Positions 25,504 through 35,375 of a stretch of DNA of 64,000 nucleotides are shown here, in pieces. The stretch's first letter is position 1. Each line of letters starts with the position of its first letter. Below the pieces are notes generated by a model. That model was not told where the DNA came from and searched no databases. It saw nothing but the letters and a program-made list of their open reading frames with translations. Location: assembly GCA_012103255.1 (NCBI GenBank), contig WLXD01000006.1:124001-188000 (forward strand). The letters run 5' to 3'. Position numbers and translations under genes: made by a program. The stretch is from Acidobacteriota bacterium. Its GTDB lineage: Bacteria; Acidobacteriota; UBA890; WLXD01.

Positions 25504-26847
25504 GTGTTCGACATCGCCACCAACACTCTCGCGCTGATCTTCGTCCTCGGCGTGCTCGTCTTTGTCCACGAGCTCGGCCACTTCATGTTCGCGAAGTGGT
25601 TTGGCGTCGGCGTGGAAGTGTTCTCTCTCGGTTTCGGCCGGAGACTCTTCGGCTTCCAACGGGGCGACACCGACTACAGGGTCTCGCTGCTCCCGCTGGG
25701 CGGGTACGTGAAGATGGTCGGCGAGAGTCCCGACGAAGACCTCACCGGATCCGAACTCGAATATCTCGGCAAACCGAAGTGGCAGCGTCTGATAATTCTC
25801 GTCGCGGGCCCGGCGATGAACGTCATGCTGGCGTTCGTGCTTATGGTGGGCGTCTACCTACTCGGCATTCGCGTGCAGGCCGATGCAGACGATCCGGTCG
25901 TACTGGGCATCGTCGAACCGAACACCCCGGCCGATGTAGCAGGGCTGCAGGCTGGCGACTACATCCGCGCCATCGATGGAGAGCCGCTGGAGGACTGGGA
26001 GGAGTTCCGGGTCCGGATCCTGATCTCGGCCAACCAGCCCCTCGAGCTGGACGTTGAGCGCGACGGACAGTCGATCGCAATCACGGCAACTCCGGAAGAG
26101 TCGACGGAGCAGAACATCGGTCGGCTAGGCGTCCAGAGTCCGCGGCCGCCGCAGATCGGTCCGGTCGAGCAAGGCGGTATGGCAGAGGCGGCTGGACTGC
26201 GCGACGGCGATATCGTGACCGCGGTCGCCGGTCAATCGATCTTCCACTGGAACCAGCTTCAGCGGGCGATCGTCGACAGCATCGACGCTCCGCTCGCGTT
26301 GACTGTGGCGCGCGATGGGAACGAGTTCGACACAGCCCTGACACCTACGCTGAACGAAGCCGGCTTTGTTGAGATCGGGTTTGCTCAGGTTGAAGAGCAC
26401 GTCATCAAGCTGCGGAGCTACCCTCTCGGCGAGGCCGTTACGCAAGCCGGAGCGGAGCTCAAGCGCCAATCTCTCTTGCTCGGCCAGATCCTGAAACGTT
26501 TGTTCACCGGGCGGATGTCCGTTCGCACGCTCTCTGGCCCGCTGGAGATCGCGCGCTTCTCAGGCCAAGCGTCGCGCACCGGAGATCCTTCCGTGCTGAT
26601 GTCCTTCATGGCTTTCATCAGCCTGCAGCTCGGGATCATTAACCTGCTGCCAATTCCCGTGCTCGATGGCGGTCAGATTGCTCTGATCCTCTTCGAGGCG
26701 GGTATCCGTCGGGACCTGTCACTGCAGGTAAAAGAGCGCATCATGCAGGTCGGCGTGATCATGCTGGTCTCGCTGATGGTCGTGGTGATCACGCTCGACG
26801 TGACCAAGTTGCTTCCGGCGTCGTGGTTCAGCTGGCTACCGTTCTAG
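25504..26847 (+). CDS. rseP: RIP metalloprotease RseP (site-2 protease)
   Basis: Intramembrane zinc protease that cleaves anti-sigma factors and signal-peptide remnants. The 447-residue protein has the zinc motif HELGHF in the first membrane helix (about residue 22), FGRRLFGF and GGYVKMVGE near 40-75, two PDZ domains (about 125-205 and 210-290; VEPNTPADVAGLQAGD and VEQGGMAEAAGLRDGD), and the third metal ligand in PIPVLDGGQI near 382-391. The start is GTG 25504; no ATG start is available. The 122-bp gap from cdsA has no clear terminator, so co-transcription is possible. Confidence 0.95.
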   Translation: MFDIATNTLALIFVLGVLVFVHELGHFMFAKWFGVGVEVFSLGFGRRLFGFQRGDTDYRVSLLPLGGYVKMVGESPDEDLTGSELEYLGKPKWQRLIILVAGPAMNVMLAFVLMVGVYLLGIRVQADADDPVVLGIVEPNTPADVAGLQAGDYIRAIDGEPLEDWEEFRVRILISANQPLELDVERDGQSIAITATPEESTEQNIGRLGVQSPRPPQIGPVEQGGMAEAAGLRDGDIVTAVAGQSIFHWNQLQRAIVDSIDAPLALTVARDGNEFDTALTPTLNEAGFVEIGFAQVEEHVIKLRSYPLGEAVTQAGAELKRQSLLLGQILKRLFTGRMSVRTLSGPLEIARFSGQASRTGDPSVLMSFMAFISLQLGIINLLPIPVLDGGQIALILFEAGIRRDLSLQVKERIMQVGVIMLVSLMVVVITLDVTKLLPASWFSWLPF

Positions 26848-26969
26848 TCACCAGTCAACGGAAGCCCCGACCGCTCGCCAGACGGATCCGCAACAAACGC
26901 CCGGGCGGGTCGTATTCTCCTTGAGATCCACCGCGGCGATCGCCGCGCCCCCTAACGAGCGAGGCATGC

Positions 26970-27698
26970 ATGAAAGTCACTGTTGAACATCGGCCCTCCT
27001 ACGCCCTGGGCATCGTGGAACTCGAGGCCGGCGAGGCGGTGCGCGCCGAGACCGGAGCAATGGTCTCGATGAGCGGCAACGTGCAGGTGGAGAGCGGCAT
27101 CCAGGGCGGACTGTTGCAGGGAGCTATGCGCAAGGTGCTCGGCGGAGAGTCCTTCTTCGTCAATACCTTCACGGCACAGGGCGCCGCCGGACATGTGACC
27201 TTCGCGCCCAGCCTGCCCGGGGACGTCGTTGAGCACGTCGTGAGTGGAGATCTTTACGTGCAGTCGGGTTCGTACCTGGCCGGCGATCCGGGCGTCGAAA
27301 TCGATATCAAGTGGGGCGGCGCCAAGTCATTCTTCGCCTCCGAGGGTTTGTTCCTTCTACATCTGAAGGGCCAGGGCGACGTTCTGCTGAGTTCGTTCGG
27401 TGCGATCCACAAGGTTGATCTGAACAACGACAGCGTCGTGATCGACACCGGCCACATCGTCGCGTTCGACAGCAGCCTGCAATGGGATGTTCGCAAAGCC
27501 GGAGGCCTGTTCACCTCCCTCATCTCCGGCGAGGGATTTGTGGCGGAATTCAAGGGCACCGGCAGCGTCTGGCTGCAGACGCGCTCGAACCAGGCTTTCC
27601 TCGACTGGCTGATGCCGCGACTGCCCACCGCCCGCACGTCGAGCGGTGGCCGTGGCGACCTTGGCGGCATTATCGGGAACGTACTCCGAGGGTCCTAG
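26970..27698 (+). CDS. AIM24/TIGR00266-family protein
   Basis: A 242-residue cytoplasmic protein of the AIM24 beta-helix family: VELEAGEAVRAETGAMVSMS near residue 14, GLLQGAMRKVLGGESFFVNTF near 47-67, and the late WLQTRSNQAFLDWL. Family members are common in bacteria and archaea but their function is unknown; the yeast relative affects mitochondrial inner-membrane organisation. It has no signal peptide or membrane segment. The gap before it holds a perfect 16-bp palindrome, CGCGGCGATCGCCGCG (26932-26947), 22 bp before the start. Confidence 0.88.
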   Translation: MKVTVEHRPSYALGIVELEAGEAVRAETGAMVSMSGNVQVESGIQGGLLQGAMRKVLGGESFFVNTFTAQGAAGHVTFAPSLPGDVVEHVVSGDLYVQSGSYLAGDPGVEIDIKWGGAKSFFASEGLFLLHLKGQGDVLLSSFGAIHKVDLNNDSVVIDTGHIVAFDSSLQWDVRKAGGLFTSLISGEGFVAEFKGTGSVWLQTRSNQAFLDWLMPRLPTARTSSGGRGDLGGIIGNVLRGS

Positions 27699-27788
27699 CT
27701 CCAGGCATAGTCACGGTGGACCGAGGGCACAGGCGACGCTAGCCTGTGCCCTTCACCGTCATGCACCAGTACACATCGGAGCGCCGTC

Positions 27789-29051
27789 GTGTCCCCTACC
27801 CGTGTCCCGCGCCGCATCATCTCGGCCCTCGTTCTGTTCGTGTGCACCGGCTGTGGAAGTCCCGCGACGCCACCCTCCGCAGGCGACGACCTCAACGCCA
27901 CGGTGCTCCGAGTGCAGAGCGCGCTCGACGGACGTGGCGGCCGCATGGGGCCCAGCGACATCGTTGTGGTAGGCGATCGAATCACCGGGATCCTGCCGCA
28001 TGGCCGCGGGCGCGGGCGTGTGATCGATCTGGGCGACGCCACCGCGCTTCCCGGCCTGATCGACACTCACGTTCACCTTGGGTGGCACTTCAATCGTGAA
28101 GGTAGAACGCCAAGTTCCGACGTAGAGGAAACGGCCGAGGAGGTCGTCCTCTACGGCGCCGAAAACGGCTTCGCCACGCTCCAGTCCGGGGTCACAACGG
28201 TTCAGAGTCTCGGGGCGCCGGTTGATCGAGAACTCCGCGATGCCTTCGCACGCGGCATCTTGCCAGGCCCGCGTGTGCTCACGTCCCTGGCAGCCATCGG
28301 CACGTGGAGCGGAGCAACACCGGAGGACCTGCGTGCGGTGGTGAGGGCCCGCCACGAAGAGGGTGCAGACCTCATCAAGATCTTCGCCTCGGCGAGTATT
28401 CGCGTCGGCGGCACACCCACCCTTGAGCAGGAACTGCTTGACGCGATTTGCGGAGAAGCCTCCGACCTTGGCCTGCGAACAACCGTTCACGCACATGGCC
28501 CGGAGAGTGCCCGGCGAGCTGCAATGGCGGGATGCACAACGATCGAGCACGGCGCACTGCTCGACCGGGCGACGCTGGAGTTACTCGCCGAACGAGGTCT
28601 CTTCTACGACCCCAATATCGACCTCGTACTTCGCAACTACTTCGAGAACGAAGAGAAATTTCTGGGCGTCGGCGGCTATACCGCAGAAGGGTTCGAGCAG
28701 ATGCGAGCGGCGGTGCCTGCGGCCCTCGCGACGTTCCAAGAGGCGCTGACCGTCCCTGATCTCAAGATTGTGTTCGGCACCGACGCTCTGGCGGGCTCTC
28801 ATGGTCGCAATGCCGAGGAACTCATCTACCGGGTCGAAACGGGCGGTCAAGAAGCGATGGATGCCGTCGTTTCGGCAACCTCGCTGGCGGCCGAGTCTCT
28901 GGGGATGGCCGGCGAAATCGGGACCCTCGCGGTCGGCATGAAGGCCGACATCATCGCGACGCGGGGCGATCCATCCGAGCAGATCGGGAGCCTGATCAGC
29001 CCGCGGTTCGTGATGCTCGACGGCCGGGTCGTCCGTAACGACGGACACTAG
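27789..29051 (+). CDS. Amidohydrolase (imidazolonepropionase-like), putative lipoprotein
   Basis: A 420-residue metal-dependent hydrolase. Metal ligands are seen as DTHVHLGWH near residue 89 (HxH), the carboxylated-Lys candidate in LIKIFASAS near 197, HAHG near 237 and IEHG near 256, and GTDA near 331. The start is GTG 27789, giving an export signal with a lipobox-like CTGC (Cys near 20), so the enzyme probably acts in the periplasm. The family includes prolidase/organophosphatase-like and many uncharacterised dipeptidases; the substrate is not predictable. No transport or operon partner adjoins it. Confidence 0.82.
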   Translation: MSPTRVPRRIISALVLFVCTGCGSPATPPSAGDDLNATVLRVQSALDGRGGRMGPSDIVVVGDRITGILPHGRGRGRVIDLGDATALPGLIDTHVHLGWHFNREGRTPSSDVEETAEEVVLYGAENGFATLQSGVTTVQSLGAPVDRELRDAFARGILPGPRVLTSLAAIGTWSGATPEDLRAVVRARHEEGADLIKIFASASIRVGGTPTLEQELLDAICGEASDLGLRTTVHAHGPESARRAAMAGCTTIEHGALLDRATLELLAERGLFYDPNIDLVLRNYFENEEKFLGVGGYTAEGFEQMRAAVPAALATFQEALTVPDLKIVFGTDALAGSHGRNAEELIYRVETGGQEAMDAVVSATSLAAESLGMAGEIGTLAVGMKADIIATRGDPSEQIGSLISPRFVMLDGRVVRNDGH

Positions 29052-29080
29052 ACGCAGTCAGGCTTTCTGCGGACAAGAGA

Positions 29081-29108
29081 AGGGCGCCGCCCAGCTGGAC
29101 GGCGCCCC
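29081..29108. terminator. Bidirectional hairpin terminator between amidohydrolase and ndk
   Basis: Stem GGGCGCCG (29082-29089) with CGGCGCCC (29100-29107), loop CCCAGCTGGA. It lies in the 82-bp gap between convergent genes. On the minus strand it is followed by TTCTCTTG, so it best fits termination of the ndk transcript, but may serve both. Confidence 0.6.
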
Positions 29109-29133
29109 TCACAATCACTGGGTTTCGGCTGCG

Positions 29134-29550
29134 CTAGAGCAATTCGCGACCCGAGAAGTGGAACGCCAGCTCCTCTGCGGCCGTCTCCGGTGCATCCGAA
29201 CCGTGCACGCTGTTGCGCTCGATGTTCTCGGCGTAGAGGGCGCGGATGGTGCCTTCAGCCGCCTCGGCCGGATTCGTCGCACCCATGACCTCGCGCAAAT
29301 GCGTGATGGCGTCGTCACGCTCGAGCGCGACCGCATAGATCGGACCCGAAGTCATGAAGTCACACAGGTCGCCGAAGAACGGACGCTCGCTGTGAACACC
29401 GTAGAACGCTTCTGCTTCCGAGCGGGAAAGCGTTGTCTTCTTGCACGCGAGGACACGGAAGCCCTCTTCTTCGTAGCGGGCAAGAATCTTGCCGGCGTCG
29501 CCACGCGACACGGCGTCCGGCTTGATCATCGCAAGAGTGCGTTGCGCCAT
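29134..29550 (-). CDS. ndk: Nucleoside diphosphate kinase
   Basis: Transfers phosphate from ATP to nucleoside diphosphates via a phosphohistidine. The 138-residue protein begins RTLAMIKPDAVSRG and has the active-site motif NSVHGSD near residue 115, with SDAPETA after it. Length is typical for bacterial Ndk. It directly follows mdh (1 nt gap) as the last gene of the minus-strand block icd-mdh-ndk, and a hairpin terminator follows. Confidence 0.97.
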   Translation of the reverse strand: MAQRTLAMIKPDAVSRGDAGKILARYEEEGFRVLACKKTTLSRSEAEAFYGVHSERPFFGDLCDFMTSGPIYAVALERDDAITHLREVMGATNPAEAAEGTIRALYAENIERNSVHGSDAPETAAEELAFHFSGRELL

Positions 29551-29551
29551 C

Positions 29552-30481
29552 TCAGTTCTCCAACTTTTCGACGAGTTCGCGCACGTGCGCTACGGAGCGG
29601 TCGAATTCTTCCTGCTCCGCCTCGGTGAGTTCAATTTCGAAGACACGTTCCATGCCGGTGGCGCCCAGAACTGCGGGAACACCGACAAACAAACCGTCGA
29701 CGCCATACTCGCCCTGCAGCTTCGCGGCCACGGGCAGAATCTTCTTCTTGTCGAGCAGAATCGCCTCGATCATCTCCGCCACCGACTCGCCCGGTGCATA
29801 GTAGGCTGAGCCGGTACCCAATAGCTTCACGATTTCCGCGCCCCCGTTCCGGGTGCGATCCTCGATCCGCGAAACCTGCTCGGAAGTCATCAGCTCCGTG
29901 ATCGGGACGCCGGCAACCGTGGAGTAGCGCGACAGCGGCACCATTGTGTCGCCGTGCCCACCGAGCACGAATGCGTGCGTATTCTCCTGCGAGACACCGA
30001 GCTCCATCGCGATGAACGCCTGGAAACGTGACGAATCGAGGACGCCAGCCATTCCCATGATGCGCTCACGCGGGAAGCCGGACTTCTGCTCCGCCACCCA
30101 GACCATCGCATCGAGCGGATTGGTGACCAGGATCAATATCGCGTCGGGCGAATATTTGACCACTTCCTCGACCACGGAACCCACGATCGCGACGTTCTTG
30201 TACAGAAGATCATCGCGGCTCATGCCCGGCTTCCGCGCCAGGCCAGCCGTGATCACGATGATGTCCGAGCCCTGGGTATCTACGTAGTTGTTCGTGCCGG
30301 TGATCTTGCAATCGCCCCCGATGATCGGGGTGGCCTCGGTCATGTCGAGCGCTTTGCCCTGCGGCATGCCCTCGACGATGTCCACAAGCGTCACGTCGGC
30401 CAGCCGACGGTTGGCGATGCTGTAGGCGCAGGTAGCGCCCACGTGTCCGGCTCCGACGATGGTGACCTTCTTCAGCGCCAT
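29552..30481 (-). CDS. mdh: Malate dehydrogenase (LDH-like type)
   Basis: NAD-dependent oxidation of malate to oxaloacetate in the TCA cycle. The 309-residue protein has the nucleotide fold [15 protein letters not shown] near residue 6, [12 protein letters not shown] near 81-92 with the substrate-selecting Arg, TNPLDAMVW near 118 and the active-site HGDTMVPL near 175. The short, LDH-like form is typical of Acidobacteria, Bacteroidetes and deltaproteobacteria rather than the E. coli type. It lies 3 nt after icd. Confidence 0.95.
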   Translation of the reverse strand: MALKKVTIVGAGHVGATCAYSIANRRLADVTLVDIVEGMPQGKALDMTEATPIIGGDCKITGTNNYVDTQGSDIIVITAGLARKPGMSRDDLLYKNVAIVGSVVEEVVKYSPDAILILVTNPLDAMVWVAEQKSGFPRERIMGMAGVLDSSRFQAFIAMELGVSQENTHAFVLGGHGDTMVPLSRYSTVAGVPITELMTSEQVSRIEDRTRNGGAEIVKLLGTGSAYYAPGESVAEMIEAILLDKKKILPVAAKLQGEYGVDGLFVGVPAVLGATGMERVFEIELTEAEQEEFDRSVAHVRELVEKLEN

Positions 30482-30484
30482 CGC

Positions 30485-31732
<1,248 letters not shown>

Positions 31733-31873
31733 GGGCTCACGTTCCTTGTGGGGCTATCGTGACTGCACGAGCCCGGATCGAAGGCGTTGCGATGGGCCGG
31801 TCGGGCGCGAAGTTGTGACGCGCGCTCGGGCCAAAAGAAGGGGGCCAGCGGCACCGCCGAGCCCGACGCGAGC

Positions 31874-31902
31874 AAGCTAACATGGGCCTCAGGGGGGTTC
31901 AA
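31874..31902 (-). promoter_or_regulatory. Putative promoter of icd-mdh-ndk
   Basis: On the minus strand TTGAAC (31902-31897) and TAGCTT (31879-31874) are separated by 17 bp, in the 202-bp gap between serA and icd. The start would be near 31867, leaving a leader of about 135 nt. The -10 match is modest, so this is tentative. I see no riboswitch in the gap. Confidence 0.33.
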
Positions 31903-31934
31903 ACGAGCGGCATGCGCTGCCCCTACCAGTCGCG

Positions 31935-33515
31935 TCAGACGGTGACCTGGCGAACCCAATGCATGTTCGGCAGACTCGAGACCGCGTCGAGATCGGCGGC
32001 CTCCAGCGCATGGTCCAACACGAGCGCGGCGATCGCGTCGCCTCCACTGCTGTTGCGGCCGAGGCTCATGTCCGCGATGTTCACGCCTCGTTCGGCGAGC
32101 AACGTGCCGACCCGGCCAATCACCCCAGGTGCGTCCTCGTTGAGGAACACCAACATCGTGCCTCGCGGAGCAATGTCAATCGCAAGTCCGTCGATCTCGA
32201 CCAGACGGGTCCGATCGCGACCGAACACCGTTCCGGCCACAGCATGGTCAGCCCCCTCCGCGTGGGCGGTTACCCGGACCAGGCTTGAGTAGCCAGGCCA
32301 GGCATCTCCCGTCACAGCGTCCACGCGAAGGCCACGTTGTCGAGCCAACTGCTCCGCGTTCACCTCGTTCACCTCAACGTCGAGAAACGCCGACAGCGCT
32401 CCGGCGATGATGTTGGCGGTCAGCGGTGTCAGGGTCGCCGCCGCGATTTCGCCGAAGTACTCGATCCGTAGCCGGTCGATGCCGGAGTAGCTCTGCGACA
32501 AGAACGATCCCATCCGGCGAACCAACGGCAAGTACGGCGCCACGGCCGCATGCTCGCCCGGCGGAAGCGCCTTGACGTTGATGGCGTGGCGAATCACTCC
32601 CCGCGACAGGTACTCAGCCACCTGTCGAGCGATGCCCTCGCCAACACGCTGCCTTGCCTCCTGCGTCGCGCCGCCCAGGTGTGGCGTGCCGACGAAGTGG
32701 GGGTGGGCGAGCAGACCGACGTTGTCTGTGGGTTCGGTCTCGAACACGTCACATGCGGCGCCGGCGACGTGACCCGACTCAAGGCCCTTGAGCAGTGCTG
32801 CCTCGTCGACTACTCCACCGCGGGCGCAGTTGACGATCCTCACCCCCGCCGGCATGCGTCCGATCGAAGCACTGTTGATCAGTCCGGTGGTTTCGGGCGT
32901 ACGTGGCACGTGCACAGTCAGGAAATCCACATCAGGCAACAAATCGTCGAACTCTCGCAACTCGATGCCGAGGTCGGCGGCTGCCGAAGCGGAGAGGAAC
33001 GGATCTGTTCCCAGTACCGTCATTCCCAGACCTTGGGCACGACGCGCGACCTCGCGACCGATGCGACCGAGTCCGACGATGCCCAGACGCTTCTTGTTCA
33101 ATTCCACGCCCAGGAAGGCACCGCGATCCCAGGTACCCGCCCGCAGTGCCGCGGAGGCCTGCGGGATATTCCGCGCCAACGAGGTCACCAGGGCGATCGT
33201 GTGTTCTGCCGCGGACACCGTGTTGCCCCATGGCAGGTTCATCACCAGAACCCCACGCTCGGTACATGCAGGCACGTCAATGTTGTCCACACCGACCCCC
33301 GCGCGACCGACAACCCGCAGCGAATCGGCGGCGGCAACAGCCTCGGCGTCTACGAGATGCGGCGAATGCACGATGACGCCGGCGTACGGCTCGATGATGT
33401 CCGACAGCGAGCCGGTCGCACGATCGGCAAGATGCGTCACCTCGATATCGGCTTCTTCGAACGCCTCGCGACCGCCGTCCGGCAGCCGCCCGCAGACCAG
33501 GACCTTTTCGCTCAC
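31935..33515 (-). CDS. serA: D-3-phosphoglycerate dehydrogenase
   Basis: First enzyme of serine synthesis. The 526-residue long form has the NAD-binding GLGRIGREVARRAQGLG near residue 148, the catalytic Arg in NCARGGVVDE near 230, the His in GTPHLGGATQEARQ near 278, a middle allosteric substrate-binding domain (about 315-450) and a C-terminal ACT domain (LVFLNEDAPGVIGRVGTLLAERGVN, split here: LVFLNEDAPGVI then GRVGTLLAERGVN). Feedback control by serine is thus expected. Its ATG overlaps the aminotransferase stop by 4 nt, linking steps one and two of the pathway. Confidence 0.96.
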   Translation of the reverse strand: MSEKVLVCGRLPDGGREAFEEADIEVTHLADRATGSLSDIIEPYAGVIVHSPHLVDAEAVAAADSLRVVGRAGVGVDNIDVPACTERGVLVMNLPWGNTVSAAEHTIALVTSLARNIPQASAALRAGTWDRGAFLGVELNKKRLGIVGLGRIGREVARRAQGLGMTVLGTDPFLSASAAADLGIELREFDDLLPDVDFLTVHVPRTPETTGLINSASIGRMPAGVRIVNCARGGVVDEAALLKGLESGHVAGAACDVFETEPTDNVGLLAHPHFVGTPHLGGATQEARQRVGEGIARQVAEYLSRGVIRHAINVKALPPGEHAAVAPYLPLVRRMGSFLSQSYSGIDRLRIEYFGEIAAATLTPLTANIIAGALSAFLDVEVNEVNAEQLARQRGLRVDAVTGDAWPGYSSLVRVTAHAEGADHAVAGTVFGRDRTRLVEIDGLAIDIAPRGTMLVFLNEDAPGVIGRVGTLLAERGVNIADMSLGRNSSGGDAIAALVLDHALEAADLDAVSSLPNMHWVRQVTV

Positions 33516-34669
33516 CCGTCCGAATCCAGTTCGGCAGCGGCCGCCGCTACCGCAGTCCCCAACTGCAGATCATGACCCAGGCCGCTCAGTACCCGCTCGA
33601 GCGTTGCGAGCGTACCCAGCAGATCGACCTCGTCGATGTACCCCAGATGACCGATGCGGAAAATGTCTGGCTTCAGCTCGCCCTGGCCACCGGCCACGTA
33701 CACACCGTGGTCCTGGCGCATGGCGGCTACGATGTCGGGCGCCATCCCGCTGCGCGGGGCACGAATCGCCGTAACCGCGCTGCTCGGTGCATCGGCCGAG
33801 AGTAGATCGAGCCCAAGCGCCGCCGCAGCAGCTCGAGTGGCACGAGCAAGGCGAGCCGCATTCTGCTCCAGCGCCTTGATGCCGCCGGCGTCATCCAAAG
33901 CGCGGAGCGCCGCCTCGAGCTCCAGAATCAAACTGGTTGCTGGAGTGAAAGGTGTTTGGTCGTCGGCGGCGCGGTCCGCGTACTTGCGGAGATCAAAGTA
34001 GAAACGCGGCTTCTTGCGAGCCTCACGAACGCGGTCCCATCCGCGCGGCGAACACGCAACGAACCCGAGGCCCGGCGGCACCATGAAAGCCTTCTGCGAG
34101 CCACCACACACTGCATCGAGTTCCCATTTGTCGGTCTCGACGGGCATCGCGCCGACAGCGGTGATGGCGTCGACAACAATCGCCACCTCAGGTTCGACCC
34201 GACGGGCCGCACGCACGAGCGCCTTCACGTCGAGCGCGCCGCCCGTGGAGGTTTCGCTAGCGGTGATCACCACACCCTGGACGGGCCGGAACGCGGCGAT
34301 CGCCTCTGCCATCTCGTCCGGGCCGAACACCTCGCCTGGAGACATCGGAACCGATCGCACCCGCATCCCGAAGCACTCCGCGACCTCGCCCCAGCGCTCG
34401 CCGAACTTGCCGCTGGCGACAACCAGAATCCGGTCGCCCGCGGCGAAGAGGTTCGTCAGCGCGGCCTCGACCGCTCCGGTCCCGGAACTGGCCAGCACGC
34501 CGACCGGGCCGGCCGTACGAAAGGCGGCCTGCAGATTCTGCTGTACGGCGGCGAAGCGCGGCTTGAACTCGGCCGCGCGGTGATGCGGCAACGGTTCGAC
34601 GGCCGCGGCAACCGCGTCCGGATGAACGGGCGCCGGTCCGGGAGTCATGAGTCTCTTCTTGCGTATCAT
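33512..34669 (-). CDS. Class V aminotransferase, serine-pyruvate/phosphoserine type
   Basis: A 385-residue PLP enzyme of the alanine-glyoxylate/serine-pyruvate aminotransferase family. The start MIRKKRLMTPGPAPVHP at 34669 is typical; the frame is open further upstream but into mobA on the other strand. The PLP-binding Lys is in GGSQKAFMVPPGLGF near residue 190, and DAITAVGAMPVETD near 168-181 holds the cofactor Asp. Coupling with serA strongly suggests that it makes phosphoserine, standing in for SerC; the family alone does not prove this. Confidence 0.88.
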   Translation of the reverse strand: MIRKKRLMTPGPAPVHPDAVAAAVEPLPHHRAAEFKPRFAAVQQNLQAAFRTAGPVGVLASSGTGAVEAALTNLFAAGDRILVVASGKFGERWGEVAECFGMRVRSVPMSPGEVFGPDEMAEAIAAFRPVQGVVITASETSTGGALDVKALVRAARRVEPEVAIVVDAITAVGAMPVETDKWELDAVCGGSQKAFMVPPGLGFVACSPRGWDRVREARKKPRFYFDLRKYADRAADDQTPFTPATSLILELEAALRALDDAGGIKALEQNAARLARATRAAAAALGLDLLSADAPSSAVTAIRAPRSGMAPDIVAAMRQDHGVYVAGGQGELKPDIFRIGHLGYIDEVDLLGTLATLERVLSGLGHDLQLGTAVAAAAAELDSDG

Positions 34670-34724
34670 GAGCGCCAGTGTACCCGCTTCGCGAATCCAC
34701 GACTGCACCCGGAGGACGTCTGAA

Positions 34725-35342
34725 TTGCCACTGCACAAGGTCTTGAATCCGTGGCCCGACGTCACGATTGGCGTGCTGCTTGCCGGCGGCGCCAGCCGAC
34801 GCATGGGCCGCGCCAAGGCGTCTATCGATGTGGCCGGACGATCCCTCGCGTTGCGATCGGCTGACGCGCTCTCTGGTGCCGCTCCGCGGTGCGTGCAGAT
34901 CGGTGGCGACCCTGTCGACGGTCTGGGCTGGCCCGTCGTGCCCGACCAGCGGCACGGCACGGGGCCGGGTGCAGGGTTGGAGACCGGGCTGCTCCAGGCG
35001 CCTGGCTGCGCCGTGGTCGTTTGTCCGGTCGACACCCCGATGCTGCCGGCCTCGCTGCTACTGGACCTGCTGGACCGCGTAGAGGGTGGGGCTATCGCGG
35101 CGGCACCCCACTTCCAAGGGCGGTGGCACCCTTTGACATCAGCCTGTTCGCCCGCACTCCTCCCGGCGTTGAGCGCGTGGCTTGATGCCGGCCGGAAAGA
35201 CCTCCAGGGCCTGTTCGACTCGGTCGACGCGGTGCGCGTCGAGACGGCAGCGCTCGAGCGCCACGGCGTCCCCGATCTCATCCTCGCGAACGCAAACCGA
35301 GCGGAAGATCTGGACAAGATCCGAGATGCGCTCGTCGGCTAG
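34725..35342 (+). CDS. mobA: Molybdenum cofactor guanylyltransferase
   Basis: Links GMP to molybdopterin to make MGD for DMSO-reductase-family enzymes such as formate dehydrogenase. The 205-residue protein has the nucleotidyltransferase start IGVLLAGGASRRMGRAKA near residue 15 and VCPVDTPMLP near 102 with the metal-binding Asp. TTG 34725 has a strong GGAGGA at 34711-34716; an earlier in-frame ATG (34647) would sit across the divergent aminotransferase start. With tRNA-Sec in the same window, a selenocysteine formate dehydrogenase is a plausible client, which is inference. Confidence 0.85.
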   Translation: MPLHKVLNPWPDVTIGVLLAGGASRRMGRAKASIDVAGRSLALRSADALSGAAPRCVQIGGDPVDGLGWPVVPDQRHGTGPGAGLETGLLQAPGCAVVVCPVDTPMLPASLLLDLLDRVEGGAIAAAPHFQGRWHPLTSACSPALLPALSAWLDAGRKDLQGLFDSVDAVRVETAALERHGVPDLILANANRAEDLDKIRDALVG

Positions 35343-35375
35343 AGCCGAGAGGAACACGGTCGAGAGAGATTGCCG

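Noticed and set aside
33512-35317. 601-codon frame for the aminotransferase
   Set aside because: The extra 216 N-terminal codons lie opposite mobA and are low-complexity; the start at 34669 matches the family N terminus.
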